A stretch of 64,000 nucleotides of DNA from contig NZ_OY764059.1 of NCBI RefSeq assembly GCF_963668085.1, forward strand, positions 1,302,001 through 1,366,000, in the 5' to 3' direction. The notes beneath the pieces are model-generated. The model searched no databases, had not been told where the DNA came from, and saw nothing but the letters and a program-made list of their open reading frames with translations. Position 1 is the stretch's first letter. Each line of letters opens with the position of its first letter. Below are positions 33,483 through 43,132 of the stretch, in pieces. Source of the stretch: an uncultured Ilyobacter sp. Its GTDB lineage: Bacteria; Fusobacteriota; Fusobacteriia; Fusobacteriales; Fusobacteriaceae. A program made the position numbers and the translations under genes.

Positions 33483-35405
33483 TTAAAACTTGGTAAATAG
33501 ATTTTTTATAAGCGATTCCTTAAGCTGGTCATGGGAAAGTTTAAGACCTAGCTCTTTTCTAAGGTTTTCTATCTTTTCAAAACTCAGGTATTTTTCATCG
33601 ATGGTACTCTCTAGTCTTATCTCCTCTAAGTCCTCATCTGAAAACTCATTTATAGCTTTTAGAAATACCTCTCCGTAATTCTTAAACTTTTGATTCCCAA
33701 CCCCTCTGACCTTTAACATCTCCCAACGGTTTTTAGGTTTTTTCTCACCCATCTCTATAAGGGTTGCATCTGAAAATACTATATAAGGAGCGATATCCTC
33801 CTGTTGGGCAATTTCTTTTCTTAAGTCGTTGAGTTTTTCAAATAAAGGGTCCTCATAATAGTCAAAACTAATAACTTCGTTTTTCTTTCTTAAGATCCCC
33901 TCTTCTCCCTTTAAAAGAGAAAAAGATTTTTCATTCAGCCGTAGAACAGGATAACTCCCTGCACTCTGATCTAGATAACCTTCTGAGGTCAGATAATTGA
34001 TAAACTCCTCTAAATCATCTTTTTTATAATGTCTAAGGAGTCCGAAGGTAGAGAGCTTGTGTAGGTCCTTCCGCTCTATTTTTTTGTCCTTCTCCCCCAT
34101 CAGTATCTTTGTAATGGTAAAGCCCCCGAGACTTCCCTTTACCCTTCCTATACAGGAAAGTATCTTTTGGGCATCTACAGTGAGATCTACAACATCTGTT
34201 GCAACATGGCAGTTTTGACAGCTTCCGCAGTAATTTTTTATCCTTTTGTCTCCAAAATATTTCAGTATATATTCTCTCAGACAGGTGTTTATAGATGCAT
34301 AGTTTACCATGGCATCTAGTTTTTTCATTCTCTCTTTTTTCATCATGGTGCCCAGTTCTTCATTCATATCTATGAAATATTCCTGAGTTCCTACATCTTC
34401 CTCGTTATAGAGAAGAATACACTCTCCAGGAGCTCCGTCACGGCCTGCACGGCCTGCCTCCTGATAATAACTCTCTAGATCCCTGGGAATATTCCTGTGA
34501 ATAACAAACCTTACATTAGACTTGTCTATTCCCATACCAAAAGCATTTGTAGCTATCATTACCCTAACTTCATCTTTCAGAAATTTTTCCTGAAAATCCT
34601 TCCTTTCACTCTCTGAAAGGCCTGCATGGTATTTCCCAACGCTGAAAGATTTTATTCTGAGATAGCTATAGAGATGGTCTACCTCTTTTCTTGTAGAGGC
34701 GTATATTATTCCCGGTTTTCTTCTGTTTCTTTCTAGATATTCTATTATATATTTTTCAGGATCTTCTCCCTTTTCCACATAAAAAGATAGATTACCCCTG
34801 TCGAAACCATCTACATAGGTCAAGGGATTTTTTAAACTTAACTTGTCTATTATATCCTCTCTGACTTTTGGCGTGGCTGTAGCTGTAAAAGCCGCCACCT
34901 GAATATTTCTCTCTAAAGCCTCTATAAATTTCGGTATCTCAAGATAACTTTTCCTAAAGTCGTGTCCCCATTGCGAGATGCAGTGGGCTTCATCTACAGC
35001 GATAAATGACACATCTACACTTTTCATCAGATTGATAAACTTTGGACTTAAAAGTCTTTCAGGAGCAAGATAGAGAATCTTAGTCTTTCCCATCCTTATC
35101 TCCCTCATAGTCTTTACAAACTCCTCTTTAGAAAGAGAAGAATTTACAAATGCTGCTGATATTCCAAGATTATTCAGTGTATCCACCTGATCTTTCATAA
35201 GAGATATAAGAGGAGACACCACGAGAGTTATCCCTTGAAACATAAGTGCAGGTATCTGATAGCATATAGATTTCCCTCCCCCAGTTGGCATTACAGCAAG
35301 GATATCTCTTTTCATAAGAATGCTTTTTACCACTTTTTCCTGACCGTATCTAAAGGAGTCGTACCCATATATATTTTTTAAAATTCTCCTTGCTTTTCCC
35401 AACAT
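33483..35405 (-). CDS. recQ: RecQ family DNA helicase
   Basis: 640 aa. Helicase core motifs are Walker A MPTGGGKSICYQIPAL (about 39-54), DEAH box VDEAHCISQWGHDF, and motif VI QEAGRAGRDGAPGECIL. The RecQ zinc region follows (YCGSCQNC with an upstream Cys), then a winged-helix RQC region. The HRDC-like C terminus (about 520-600) contains LRKEIAQQEDIAPYIVFSDATL. This full three-domain structure indicates a functional 3'-5' helicase for recombination and fork repair. The downstream transketolase genes have a separate promoter region. Confidence 0.94.
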   Translation of the reverse strand: MLGKARRILKNIYGYDSFRYGQEKVVKSILMKRDILAVMPTGGGKSICYQIPALMFQGITLVVSPLISLMKDQVDTLNNLGISAAFVNSSLSKEEFVKTMREIRMGKTKILYLAPERLLSPKFINLMKSVDVSFIAVDEAHCISQWGHDFRKSYLEIPKFIEALERNIQVAAFTATATPKVREDIIDKLSLKNPLTYVDGFDRGNLSFYVEKGEDPEKYIIEYLERNRRKPGIIYASTRKEVDHLYSYLRIKSFSVGKYHAGLSESERKDFQEKFLKDEVRVMIATNAFGMGIDKSNVRFVIHRNIPRDLESYYQEAGRAGRDGAPGECILLYNEEDVGTQEYFIDMNEELGTMMKKERMKKLDAMVNYASINTCLREYILKYFGDKRIKNYCGSCQNCHVATDVVDLTVDAQKILSCIGRVKGSLGGFTITKILMGEKDKKIERKDLHKLSTFGLLRHYKKDDLEEFINYLTSEGYLDQSAGSYPVLRLNEKSFSLLKGEEGILRKKNEVISFDYYEDPLFEKLNDLRKEIAQQEDIAPYIVFSDATLIEMGEKKPKNRWEMLKVRGVGNQKFKNYGEVFLKAINEFSDEDLEEIRLESTIDEKYLSFEKIENLRKELGLKLSHDQLKESLIKNLFTKF

Positions 35406-35722
35406 TTTTTACCTCTTTTTATTTTCTTTATAATGAAATTATAACAAATATGCTGATAATTTCAACAATTAAAAATTCTATCCTAGCTATATAAGTAATT
35501 TTATGGTTTCTAGGTCTTTTAAACAAAGAGCTTCTATTGATCTAAGTTGTCCACTTTGACAAAACATTATATCTATTGCCAAAACATAATTTTTTAGTCA
35601 CAGATGACAAAAACAAATAAAAGGCTAAATTTATTTTAATTTTATTTTCTTTGAAAAAATAGTATAATCTATCTTTAGGAAAATTCAAATAAACCGATTA
35701 AAGGACAGGGTGCTTTCATAAG
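35406..35722. other. Divergent intergenic region between recQ and the radical SAM gene
   Basis: 317 bp, AT-rich, no gene or RNA fold recognised. TATAAT at 35663-35668 (plus strand) is the likely -10 element of the radical SAM gene; no good -35 is visible. Confidence 0.4.
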
Positions 35723-36586
35723 ATGAAAAAATTTAAAAAAGTATATGTGGAAATAACAAATATATGTAACTTAAGCTGTCATTTCTGCTCAAAGAGTAAA
35801 AGAAAACAGGAATATATGAAATTAGATTCTTTTGAAAGAATTCTAAATGAAATAAAGCCTTTTACAGATTATATCTATCTCCATGTAAAGGGGGAACCAC
35901 TTTTACACCCTCAATTAGAAGAGTTTCTAGATTTGGCCCACAGCAGAGGATTCAGGGTTAACATCACAACTAACGGGTCATTTATAGGGGGTATAGGGGA
36001 GAGTTTACTAACTAAACCAGCCCTGCGACAGATAAATTTTTCCTTACATAGTTTTGGTGAGAATCCAGAAAATATTCATAAAAATAATTATCTCCGAGAC
36101 ATTTTGTTTTTTTCCAAAAAGGCTCTGAAAAACACTGATATCATAGTATCTCTGAGACTTTGGAACTACGATAAAAAAGTCAAAGATGAAACTCAGAAGG
36201 GAAATAATGAGATTCTTCAAATATTAGAAAAAGAATTCAAACTGGATTATAAGATCTCCCATATCCTAAATCCCGGAAAAGGTCTTAAAATAACCGACAG
36301 ACTCTATTTGAATTCCGACTATCAATTCAAATGGCCAGATACAGATGATACCTATGAAGATGCAGCTGGATTCTGTTATGGTATGAGGACCCATACTGCT
36401 ATATTAGTTGACGGAACTGTAGTTCCCTGCTGCCTTGACGGTGAGGGGACTATAAATCTAGGAAATATTTTTAACGAGAGTTTTAGAAACATAATTAATA
36501 GCGAAAAGGCCAAGGCTATTTACAACGGTTTTTCCGAGAAAACCGCTGTAGAAAAACTTTGTAAAAAATGTCAGTTTAAAATCTGA
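35723..36586 (+). CDS. Radical SAM protein with SPASM-like C-terminal cysteines
   Basis: 287 aa. The N-terminal radical SAM core has the CxxxCxxC cluster motif in EITNICNLSCHFCSKSK (about residues 14-21), with HVKGEPLLHP and NITTNGSF following. The C-terminal region has cysteines in FCYGMRTH, VVPCCLDGEG and LCKKCQF, resembling the auxiliary-cluster (SPASM/twitch) part. Such enzymes often modify peptides or act as anaerobic sulfatase-maturase relatives. No substrate peptide gene lies next to it, so the target is unknown. It is monocistronic with a very strong terminator. Confidence 0.8.
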   Translation: MKKFKKVYVEITNICNLSCHFCSKSKRKQEYMKLDSFERILNEIKPFTDYIYLHVKGEPLLHPQLEEFLDLAHSRGFRVNITTNGSFIGGIGESLLTKPALRQINFSLHSFGENPENIHKNNYLRDILFFSKKALKNTDIIVSLRLWNYDKKVKDETQKGNNEILQILEKEFKLDYKISHILNPGKGLKITDRLYLNSDYQFKWPDTDDTYEDAAGFCYGMRTHTAILVDGTVVPCCLDGEGTINLGNIFNESFRNIINSEKAKAIYNGFSEKTAVEKLCKKCQFKI

Positions 36587-36604
36587 GCCTCATAAAAAAA
36601 GGAT

Positions 36605-36646
36605 AAAAGATCAGGCAGTGTATCTATTGTACACTGCCTGATCTTT
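36605..36646. terminator. Strong convergent terminator
   Basis: AAAAGATCAGGCAGTGTA / TACACTGCCTGATCTTTT: long perfect hairpin between the radical SAM gene and the RND pump gene, serving both strands. Confidence 0.9.
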
Positions 36647-36659
36647 TCCTCATAAGCCT

Positions 36660-39600
36660 CTATACCGCATCTTCCTCGGCTTTTTCAGATTTTTTAAATC
36701 TTTTCTTAAGTTTTTCACTAGCTCCCATAATTATTATATAAAATACCGGAACAAAGAATATTAATAGTAGTGTTGCAGAAAGCATCCCTCCTGCAGTGGC
36801 AGTACCTAGCGACCGACGACTTTCCGCTCCTGCTCCTGTTGCATAGGTCAGAGGTAAAACTCCCAATATAAATGTAAATGCTGTCATCAATATAGGTCTG
36901 AATCTCAGACGAGAAGCCTCAAGTGCTGATTCAACAAGAGACATCCCTGAGTTGCTCTCCTCTTTGGCAAATTCAGATATCAAAATAGCAGTCTTACAGG
37001 TCATGGCTATGAGAAGCACGATACCTAGCTGAGTATAGACGTTGACATCCATCTGTCTTATTGACAAAGCTGTAACTGTCCCCAAAACAGCTAGGGGAAC
37101 AGTTAAAACAATTGTAAGTGGAAGAGTCCAGCTTTCATACTGGGCACATAATACAAGATATACAAACAACACTGCCAGTCCAAATATAAATATTATATTC
37201 CCTTCAGCGGCCTTTTCCTGATAGGACATCCCTGTCCATTCAAACCCCATGGAAGAAGGAAGATTTTCATTAGCAAGCTCCTCCATTATCAGCATTGCTT
37301 CTCCGGAACTTGTAAAACCAGCACCTTGTCCGCTTATACTTGCTGAAGGATACATATTATACCTCGTGATAATCTGAGGACCTACAGCCTCTTCTACAGA
37401 GAGAACTGTACCCATGGGTACCATTTCGCCTTTCTCATTACGCACTTCTAGTTTTTTTATATCTTCAGCTGTTGCTCTGTAGTCAGCACTGGCTTGGGCT
37501 CTTACCTGATAATTACGTCCAAACTGATTAAAGTCATTGACATATGTAGAACCTAAATTTCCCTGAAGAGTGTTAAATATATTAGACAGAGGTATTTTCA
37601 ATGTTTTAGCCTGTGTTCTGTCTAAAACCGTTAATAGCTGGGGTACATTAGCTCTGTAAGTACTGTATACCCTTGTGAGCTTAGACTGTGAATTTGCATT
37701 CATAACTATATTCTGTACTGCCTTTTCCAAGTTTGCAGATCCAGCACTGGCTCTGTCCTGTACTTGCATCTGAAAACCTCCGGCATTTCCAAGACCTCTT
37801 ATTGGTGGAGGAGTAAATACCAGAATTCTGGCTTCTTGAATATCACTTATACTTTTAGATACTTCACCCATAATTTTATCCATACTAAGCCCGGATTTTT
37901 TACGCTCTTCCCAAGGTTTAAAGACTAACCAAAAGGCGGCATTGTTTGAAGCTGCAGCTCCATCCATAATAGAATATCCTGAGATAGCTATTCTATTTTC
38001 AAGGCCTTCTACTTTTTCTAGACGTTTGGTAATCTTATCTACAACTTCCTTGGTTCTAGTAAGAGAGGCGGCATCAGGAAGTTGTACATTTATCATGGCA
38101 TAACCCAAATCTTCCTTTGGAACGAATCCCTTTGGAAGAGAATCATATTTCCAGAATACTCCTAAAGTCATGATTATAAAAGCCAGTATCATAACTGCCC
38201 CACGCCTTACAACAGAGGTGAGAATTCTTGCATACCCCTTCTGAGTTCTACCAAAAGCTGAATTAAATGCCCTTGTAAATATATTGTGTTTTTTATTCGG
38301 GTTCTTTGGTCTCAAGAAGATCGCACATAAGGCTGGACTCAAAGTAAGTGCATTTATAGAACTAAATATAGTTGCTGTTGCTATGGTAAGTGCAAACTGT
38401 CGGTAAAGCTGCCCTGTAATACCGCCTAGAAATGCCGTAGGAATAAAAACAGACAGCAAAACCAAAGTTGTAGCTATTACCGGTCCGGTTATCTCTTCCA
38501 TCGCCTTTATAGCAGCATCACGAGGTGCAAGATTATTCTCATCTATATTTCTTACAGCGTTCTCAACCACTATTATGGCATCATCTACGACTATACCTAT
38601 AGCCAATACCAGACCGAATAGTGATAGTGTATTTATACTTACCCCCAAGACAGCCATTACTGCAAAGGTACCGATTAGCGATACTGGAATTGCCACTGTT
38701 GGTATCAGAGTAGCCCTCCAGTCTTCAAGAAATAAAAGAATAGTCAAAAAAACTAATATAACAGATATAAAAAGTGTTTCGATTACTTCATCTATTGAAG
38801 ACTTTACAAAAGTCGTTGTATCAAAGGGAATGCTAGCCTTCATCCCATCAGGAAATTTTTGGCTTAATTCATCAATTTTTCCTTTTACCCCCTCTGCTAC
38901 CTTTAGGGCATTAGCTTCTGGCTGAAGGAATACAGCTATGGCAGCTGAAGGCTGACCATTGAGTTGGTTAGATATGTTGTAACTCTGAGACCCAAGCTCC
39001 ACCTTTGCTATGTCTCTGACTCTTATCATTCCCCCGTCATTTGTTGTTTTAACTATGATATTTTCAAATTCTTCTGTACTGTTTAATTTACCCCTCATAT
39101 TTACAGTAAACTGGAAGTTTTGATCCACAGGCGATGGTTCCTGTCCAACCTGACCTGCTGCCACCTGGATATTTTGTTCTCTGACAGCATTTACTACATC
39201 TGTACTTGTGAGGCCTCTTGCCTTAAGCTTATCAGGATATAACCATATCCTCATACTATAGTCACCGGCACCAAAGACTGTTATACCACCTACACCCTTT
39301 ATTCTAGAAAGTTCATCTTTTATATTAAGTGTCGCATAGTTACTCAGAAAAAGGTTGTCATGCATTGGATTTTCTGAGGTAAGACTGGCAAATAGTAGTA
39401 TATTTGAAGACCTTTTTTCTGTGGTTACTCCCTGACGCTGAACCTCTTCAGGTAAGGAAGATAAGGCTTGAGATACACGGTTTTGGACTAGGTTTTGTGC
39501 CACGTCCATATCTGTCCCAACCTCAAAGGTAACACTCAGTGAATACTCTCCACTATTAGAACTGTTACTAGACATGTAAATCATATTCTCTACTCCGTTG

Positions 39601-39809
39601 ACCTCTCCCTCTATAGGCTGGGCCACAGTGAGTGATATAGTCTCTGCATTTGCTCCTGGATAGACTGCCGATACTTGTACTGTTGGGGGAGCTATTTCTG
39701 GATACTGGGCTACTGGAAGAGATTTCATAGTCACCAGTCCTGCAATGACTATTACAATTGATATAACTCCGGCAAAAATGGGACGTTTTATAAAAAATTT
39801 ACTAAACAT
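36660..39809 (-). CDS. RND family multidrug efflux pump (AcrB/MexB-type)
   Basis: 1049 aa, the full hydrophobe/amphiphile efflux-1 length. Twelve membrane helices and two large periplasmic loops are expected. The proton relay is intact: adjacent Asp residues in GIVVDDAIIVVENAV (TM4) and the Lys in AMTCKTAILISEF (TM10). Typical openings FFIKRPIFAGVISIVI and PVAQYPEIAPPTVQV are present. It exports drugs or toxic amphiphiles through the adaptor and outer-membrane channel encoded upstream. Last gene of marR-omf-mfp-rnd on the minus strand. Confidence 0.95.
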   Translation of the reverse strand: MFSKFFIKRPIFAGVISIVIVIAGLVTMKSLPVAQYPEIAPPTVQVSAVYPGANAETISLTVAQPIEGEVNGVENMIYMSSNSSNSGEYSLSVTFEVGTDMDVAQNLVQNRVSQALSSLPEEVQRQGVTTEKRSSNILLFASLTSENPMHDNLFLSNYATLNIKDELSRIKGVGGITVFGAGDYSMRIWLYPDKLKARGLTSTDVVNAVREQNIQVAAGQVGQEPSPVDQNFQFTVNMRGKLNSTEEFENIIVKTTNDGGMIRVRDIAKVELGSQSYNISNQLNGQPSAAIAVFLQPEANALKVAEGVKGKIDELSQKFPDGMKASIPFDTTTFVKSSIDEVIETLFISVILVFLTILLFLEDWRATLIPTVAIPVSLIGTFAVMAVLGVSINTLSLFGLVLAIGIVVDDAIIVVENAVRNIDENNLAPRDAAIKAMEEITGPVIATTLVLLSVFIPTAFLGGITGQLYRQFALTIATATIFSSINALTLSPALCAIFLRPKNPNKKHNIFTRAFNSAFGRTQKGYARILTSVVRRGAVMILAFIIMTLGVFWKYDSLPKGFVPKEDLGYAMINVQLPDAASLTRTKEVVDKITKRLEKVEGLENRIAISGYSIMDGAAASNNAAFWLVFKPWEERKKSGLSMDKIMGEVSKSISDIQEARILVFTPPPIRGLGNAGGFQMQVQDRASAGSANLEKAVQNIVMNANSQSKLTRVYSTYRANVPQLLTVLDRTQAKTLKIPLSNIFNTLQGNLGSTYVNDFNQFGRNYQVRAQASADYRATAEDIKKLEVRNEKGEMVPMGTVLSVEEAVGPQIITRYNMYPSASISGQGAGFTSSGEAMLIMEELANENLPSSMGFEWTGMSYQEKAAEGNIIFIFGLAVLFVYLVLCAQYESWTLPLTIVLTVPLAVLGTVTALSIRQMDVNVYTQLGIVLLIAMTCKTAILISEFAKEESNSGMSLVESALEASRLRFRPILMTAFTFILGVLPLTYATGAGAESRRSLGTATAGGMLSATLLLIFFVPVFYIIIMGASEKLKKRFKKSEKAEEDAV

Positions 39810-39830
39810 TATTTATTCCTCCTAAATAGA

Positions 39831-40976
39831 TTAATTTTCCGTTTTAGGACTTTTATTTTCTGAGTTTTCTTCATCTATAGGAGAAACTTCACGTCCTGGA
39901 TAAGCCATCTGGATACCTTTTACAATTATGTTATCACTTGGCTCTATTCCTGATTTTATAACCCTCATTCCATTTATGAGATCTCCGATCTCAACATGTT
40001 TATACTCGACAATATTTTCATTATTTACAGCTAATAAATAATACCCCTGTTGATCCCTTCCAACTATTTGATCTGGTACAAGAAGGGCATTTTCTATGGT
40101 TTTTTCAGATATTTTAATGTTGGCAAACATTCCAGGTAGAATATCTTTTTTACTGTTTTCAAAGACAGCCCTTACCTGTATATTTCCAGTTCCTGGATTT
40201 ACCCTGTTATTTATATAGTCTATTTTTCCCTTATGAGAAAAATCCTTATTTAAAAGTCCTAAATATATTTCAGTGGAATCGGCCCGACTGTTTAATAAGT
40301 CAGATTCAATAATATCTCTTTCATTTACGTTAAAATATACATAGATAGAGTCATCTTTTATAATAGTTGCAAGGAGGGTATTTTCTCCGGCTCCTATTAG
40401 GTTTCCTGCGTCTACAAGATTTCTATCTATACGTCCGCTTATAGGTGCATGTATTGTTGTATAAGACAAATTAAGCTCTGCTGTTTCTACTGCAGCTTTT
40501 GCAGATTCTATTGCAGCTTTTGCCACCTCTACGTCAGCTCTTGCCTGAATAACACTTACTTCACTTACAGCACGCTCTTTATAAGCCATTTCCATTCTCT
40601 GAAAAGTTGCTTCGGCAGCCTTGAGTTTTGATATTTCTATTGCAAGTTGTGCCTTGGCTTCACCAAGTTTTGCATTATAAGGACGCTGATCTATAACAAA
40701 TAGCAGGTCACCTTTTTTTACAAAAGAACCTGGCTTAAACATTACCTTTTCTAAATACCCCTCTACTCGGGGTCTTATCTCTACAGAATCCATAGCCTCA
40801 GTAAGTCCCGTAAATTCCAAATAATTTGTAACATTTTTCTGTACAGGCTTGCTCACTGTCACCTTAGATGGAGGTGGCGGAGAGTAGGTATTTTCCTTCT
40901 CGCATCCTGTAAAAAGTGTTCCCATAATGAGAATTGTAAAAATCAGGGTGTAAATTTTTCTATTTTTAGACTCCAT
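39831..40976 (-). CDS. RND efflux periplasmic adaptor lipoprotein (AcrA/MexA-type)
   Basis: 381 aa. A lipoprotein signal ends in the lipobox LFTGC with Cys25. The biotinyl-lipoyl-like halves (EGYLEKVMFKPGSFVKKGDLL and TTIHAPISGRIDRNLVDAG) flank a helical hairpin at about 100-160. A beta-barrel domain follows and the C terminus is acidic. It bridges the inner-membrane pump and the outer-membrane channel. Gap to the pump gene is 21 bp. Confidence 0.94.
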   Translation of the reverse strand: MESKNRKIYTLIFTILIMGTLFTGCEKENTYSPPPPSKVTVSKPVQKNVTNYLEFTGLTEAMDSVEIRPRVEGYLEKVMFKPGSFVKKGDLLFVIDQRPYNAKLGEAKAQLAIEISKLKAAEATFQRMEMAYKERAVSEVSVIQARADVEVAKAAIESAKAAVETAELNLSYTTIHAPISGRIDRNLVDAGNLIGAGENTLLATIIKDDSIYVYFNVNERDIIESDLLNSRADSTEIYLGLLNKDFSHKGKIDYINNRVNPGTGNIQVRAVFENSKKDILPGMFANIKISEKTIENALLVPDQIVGRDQQGYYLLAVNNENIVEYKHVEIGDLINGMRVIKSGIEPSDNIIVKGIQMAYPGREVSPIDEENSENKSPKTEN

Positions 40977-41016
40977 ATAAATGCTCCTTTTAAATTATAT
41001 TTTTAATTTTTAGAAT

Positions 41017-42465
41017 TTATTTCTGAGTTTTTACGATAGAATCAGGGTCCCATCCTCCACCTAGAGCTGCATAAAGACGTACAAAGTTTTCTGCACTGTC
41101 TCCTCTAGCTTGGGCTAATCTGTCTTCAGAAGTAAACTGACTTAGTTGAGAATTTAAAACATTTTCAAAATCTACAAGCCCCTGTTTATAGAGGTTAAGA
41201 GAAAGCTCCACTGTTTTTTTAGATGCTTTCACTGTCTTTTCCAAATGTTTTAGACGCATACTGTCTTCTGTATATGCTGTCATTGTATTCTCCGCTTCAT
41301 TTAATGCATTAAGTACTGTGCTCTCATACTGAATAGCCTTTTGACGTACAATTGCATCCTGCACATCGATTTGATTTAATATACTTCCCCCGGAAAATAT
41401 ATTCCATCTCAAAGAAGGCCCTATTGAAAAATAATTTCCTCCTGAACTAAATAAATTTCCACTTGATACTGATTGATATCCAAATGATCCAGAAAGAGAA
41501 AACTGCGGATAAAGGTCTGCCTTGGCAATACCTACACGAGCTGTTTCTACTGCTAATTGACGCTCTGCACTTCTGATGTCAGGACGTTGTCTCAAAATGT
41601 CTGCAGGAACCCCTATAGCCGCATCTGCAGGAGGCACAGGTATAGCTTTTTTTTCAGACATCAACTGATTCAGTTCTCCAGGATTTCGTCCTAGTAAAAC
41701 AGCCATGGTGTTTATAGCTTCTGACAATTGTATTCTAAGAGGTGGCACAGTAGCTTCTGAACTGGCAAGAGCCTGTTCTGCCTGGGCTACTTCTAAGGCT
41801 GTAGCCAACCCATACTTAAATCTTGCTTCTGTTATCCTCAAAACTTCTCTCTGAAGTTCAATATTTGAATTTGAAGCCTCTAGCCTAGCCTGATAAGTTC
41901 TTATTTTTATATAGTTAAGGGCTATTCTGGAATTAATTGATATTATTACGTCATTTTTATCTTCCTGGGCCACTTCATAATTGGCTTTGGCAGCCTCTAT
42001 ACTCCGCCTCACACGACCAAAAAGGTCTATCTCCCAGCCAGCTTCAAGCCCAAGTCCTTTATAAGTATTTGTGGCACCAGTATAACCTGCATTTTCACTG
42101 GTCTTTTGTCTCAGAAGATCCCCTTCTACAGACAAGCTTGGGACTCTGTTACCAGTTACTACACCTAGTCTAGAACGGTATTCATCTACACGTGCCAAGG
42201 CCTCTTTTAAGTCTAGGTTACTACCTGAGGCTTCTTTTATGAGTTCATCTAACATGGGATCATCAAATAACTTCCACCACTGTTCAGACAACCTATTTTC
42301 ATTATTAAAATTTACTTTCTTTTCTCCGTTCCATTTTTCCGGTACTTTTACCTTTGGCGAGACATAGTCAGGTCCCACAGCAGTACATCCAGTGAAAACC
42401 AGTACAGCTGACAAGGTCAGGGCTGCAGGTATTTTTTTTAATCTCAGCTTTTCTTTTCCCCTCAT
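41017..42465 (-). CDS. Outer-membrane efflux lipoprotein (NodT/OprM family)
   Basis: 482 aa from ATG 42465. GGAG lies nine bases upstream; a TTG three codons earlier is too close to it. Lipobox VFTGC (Cys27 of this start), then VGPDYVSPKVKVPEKW, the family's usual mature N terminus. Two OEP repeats (about 75-265 and 285-475) with QAEQALASSEA and VPADILRQRPDIRSAERQL are typical of OprM-type channels. It trimerises as an outer-membrane exit duct. Confidence 0.94.
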   Translation of the reverse strand: MRGKEKLRLKKIPAALTLSAVLVFTGCTAVGPDYVSPKVKVPEKWNGEKKVNFNNENRLSEQWWKLFDDPMLDELIKEASGSNLDLKEALARVDEYRSRLGVVTGNRVPSLSVEGDLLRQKTSENAGYTGATNTYKGLGLEAGWEIDLFGRVRRSIEAAKANYEVAQEDKNDVIISINSRIALNYIKIRTYQARLEASNSNIELQREVLRITEARFKYGLATALEVAQAEQALASSEATVPPLRIQLSEAINTMAVLLGRNPGELNQLMSEKKAIPVPPADAAIGVPADILRQRPDIRSAERQLAVETARVGIAKADLYPQFSLSGSFGYQSVSSGNLFSSGGNYFSIGPSLRWNIFSGGSILNQIDVQDAIVRQKAIQYESTVLNALNEAENTMTAYTEDSMRLKHLEKTVKASKKTVELSLNLYKQGLVDFENVLNSQLSQFTSEDRLAQARGDSAENFVRLYAALGGGWDPDSIVKTQK

Positions 42466-42522
42466 TCTTTTCAACTCCGATATTTTAATTTTTTATCTAT
42501 TCAAATTTTTTGCAAGCTAAAT

Positions 42523-42541
42523 TTAGTTAATTTTTAACTAA
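42523..42541. promoter_or_regulatory. MarR-type operator-like palindrome upstream of the efflux genes
   Basis: TTAGTTA-ATTTT-TAACTAA, perfect 7-bp arms, in the gap between marR and the outer-membrane channel gene. It shares TTAGTT/AACTAA with the palindrome at the marR promoter (43006-43020). Confidence 0.65.
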
Positions 42542-42561
42542 CTATTTTTATGAAAATATCT

Positions 42562-42981
42562 TTAACTAAACAGTTTTCTAAATATTTTTATAAAATTACT
42601 TATTTCCTCATCTGTAAGTGAATCTAATCTTTCTTTTGCAAACTTTTCTGCAGATAGCTCCTTTAACCTCACTATATTTTTACCTTTTTCAGTAAGTTTT
42701 ATGTAAAAAACCCTTTTATCTAGTTCACTTTGCTCTCTGTAAACACATTCAAACTTCGTAAGTTTATTGATTATTTCAGTTACAGAAGGCTTGGTTATGT
42801 TGAGAATCTCTGAAAGTTCACTTGATGTCATTTCAGGGTTTTTATCTATCAAACTTAGATAATGAAATTGTTTTATCTGCATATCATAAGATCCTAGTTC
42901 CTTAGAAGTTTCAATACTAAACTTAGAAAGTTCATTATAAAATTTTATTATCAGACTTGTTAACTCTTCTTTTTTATACAT
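42562..42981 (-). CDS. MarR family regulator of the efflux operon
   Basis: 139 aa winged-helix protein. The recognition region MTSSELSEILNITKPSVTEI (about 56-75) and the wing VYREQSELDKRVFYIKLTEKG fit MarR. It is the first gene of the minus-strand cluster, 96 bp before the outer-membrane channel gene. Palindromes at its promoter and in that gap suggest autorepression and repression of the pump. It is distinct from the second MarR gene at 54358. Confidence 0.88.
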   Translation of the reverse strand: MYKKEELTSLIIKFYNELSKFSIETSKELGSYDMQIKQFHYLSLIDKNPEMTSSELSEILNITKPSVTEIINKLTKFECVYREQSELDKRVFYIKLTEKGKNIVRLKELSAEKFAKERLDSLTDEEISNFIKIFRKLFS

Positions 42982-43005
42982 AAAAAACCTCTTTTGAAAA
43001 TTTTG

Positions 43006-43020
43006 TTAGTTTCAAACTAA
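43006..43020. promoter_or_regulatory. Operator-like palindrome at the efflux marR promoter
   Basis: TTAGTTT-C-AAACTAA, a perfect 15-bp palindrome 25 bp upstream of the marR start; likely autoregulatory site. Confidence 0.65.
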
Positions 43021-43070
43021 ATAAATTAAAGATTATCACTTTTAAATAGGCATGTCAAACTGTTTTGCAA

Positions 43071-43113
43071 AAAAAAGGTCCGGAACCTGCCAAACACAGG
43101 AAACGAACCTTTA
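43071..43113 (-). terminator. Terminator of the PTS EIICB gene
   Basis: Minus-strand AAGGT-CG...CCTG-TGTTTGG-CAGG...CG-ACCTT stem followed by T8, just after the stop at 43133. Confidence 0.75.
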
Positions 43114-43132
43114 AAATTTTTCCTATTAAAAT

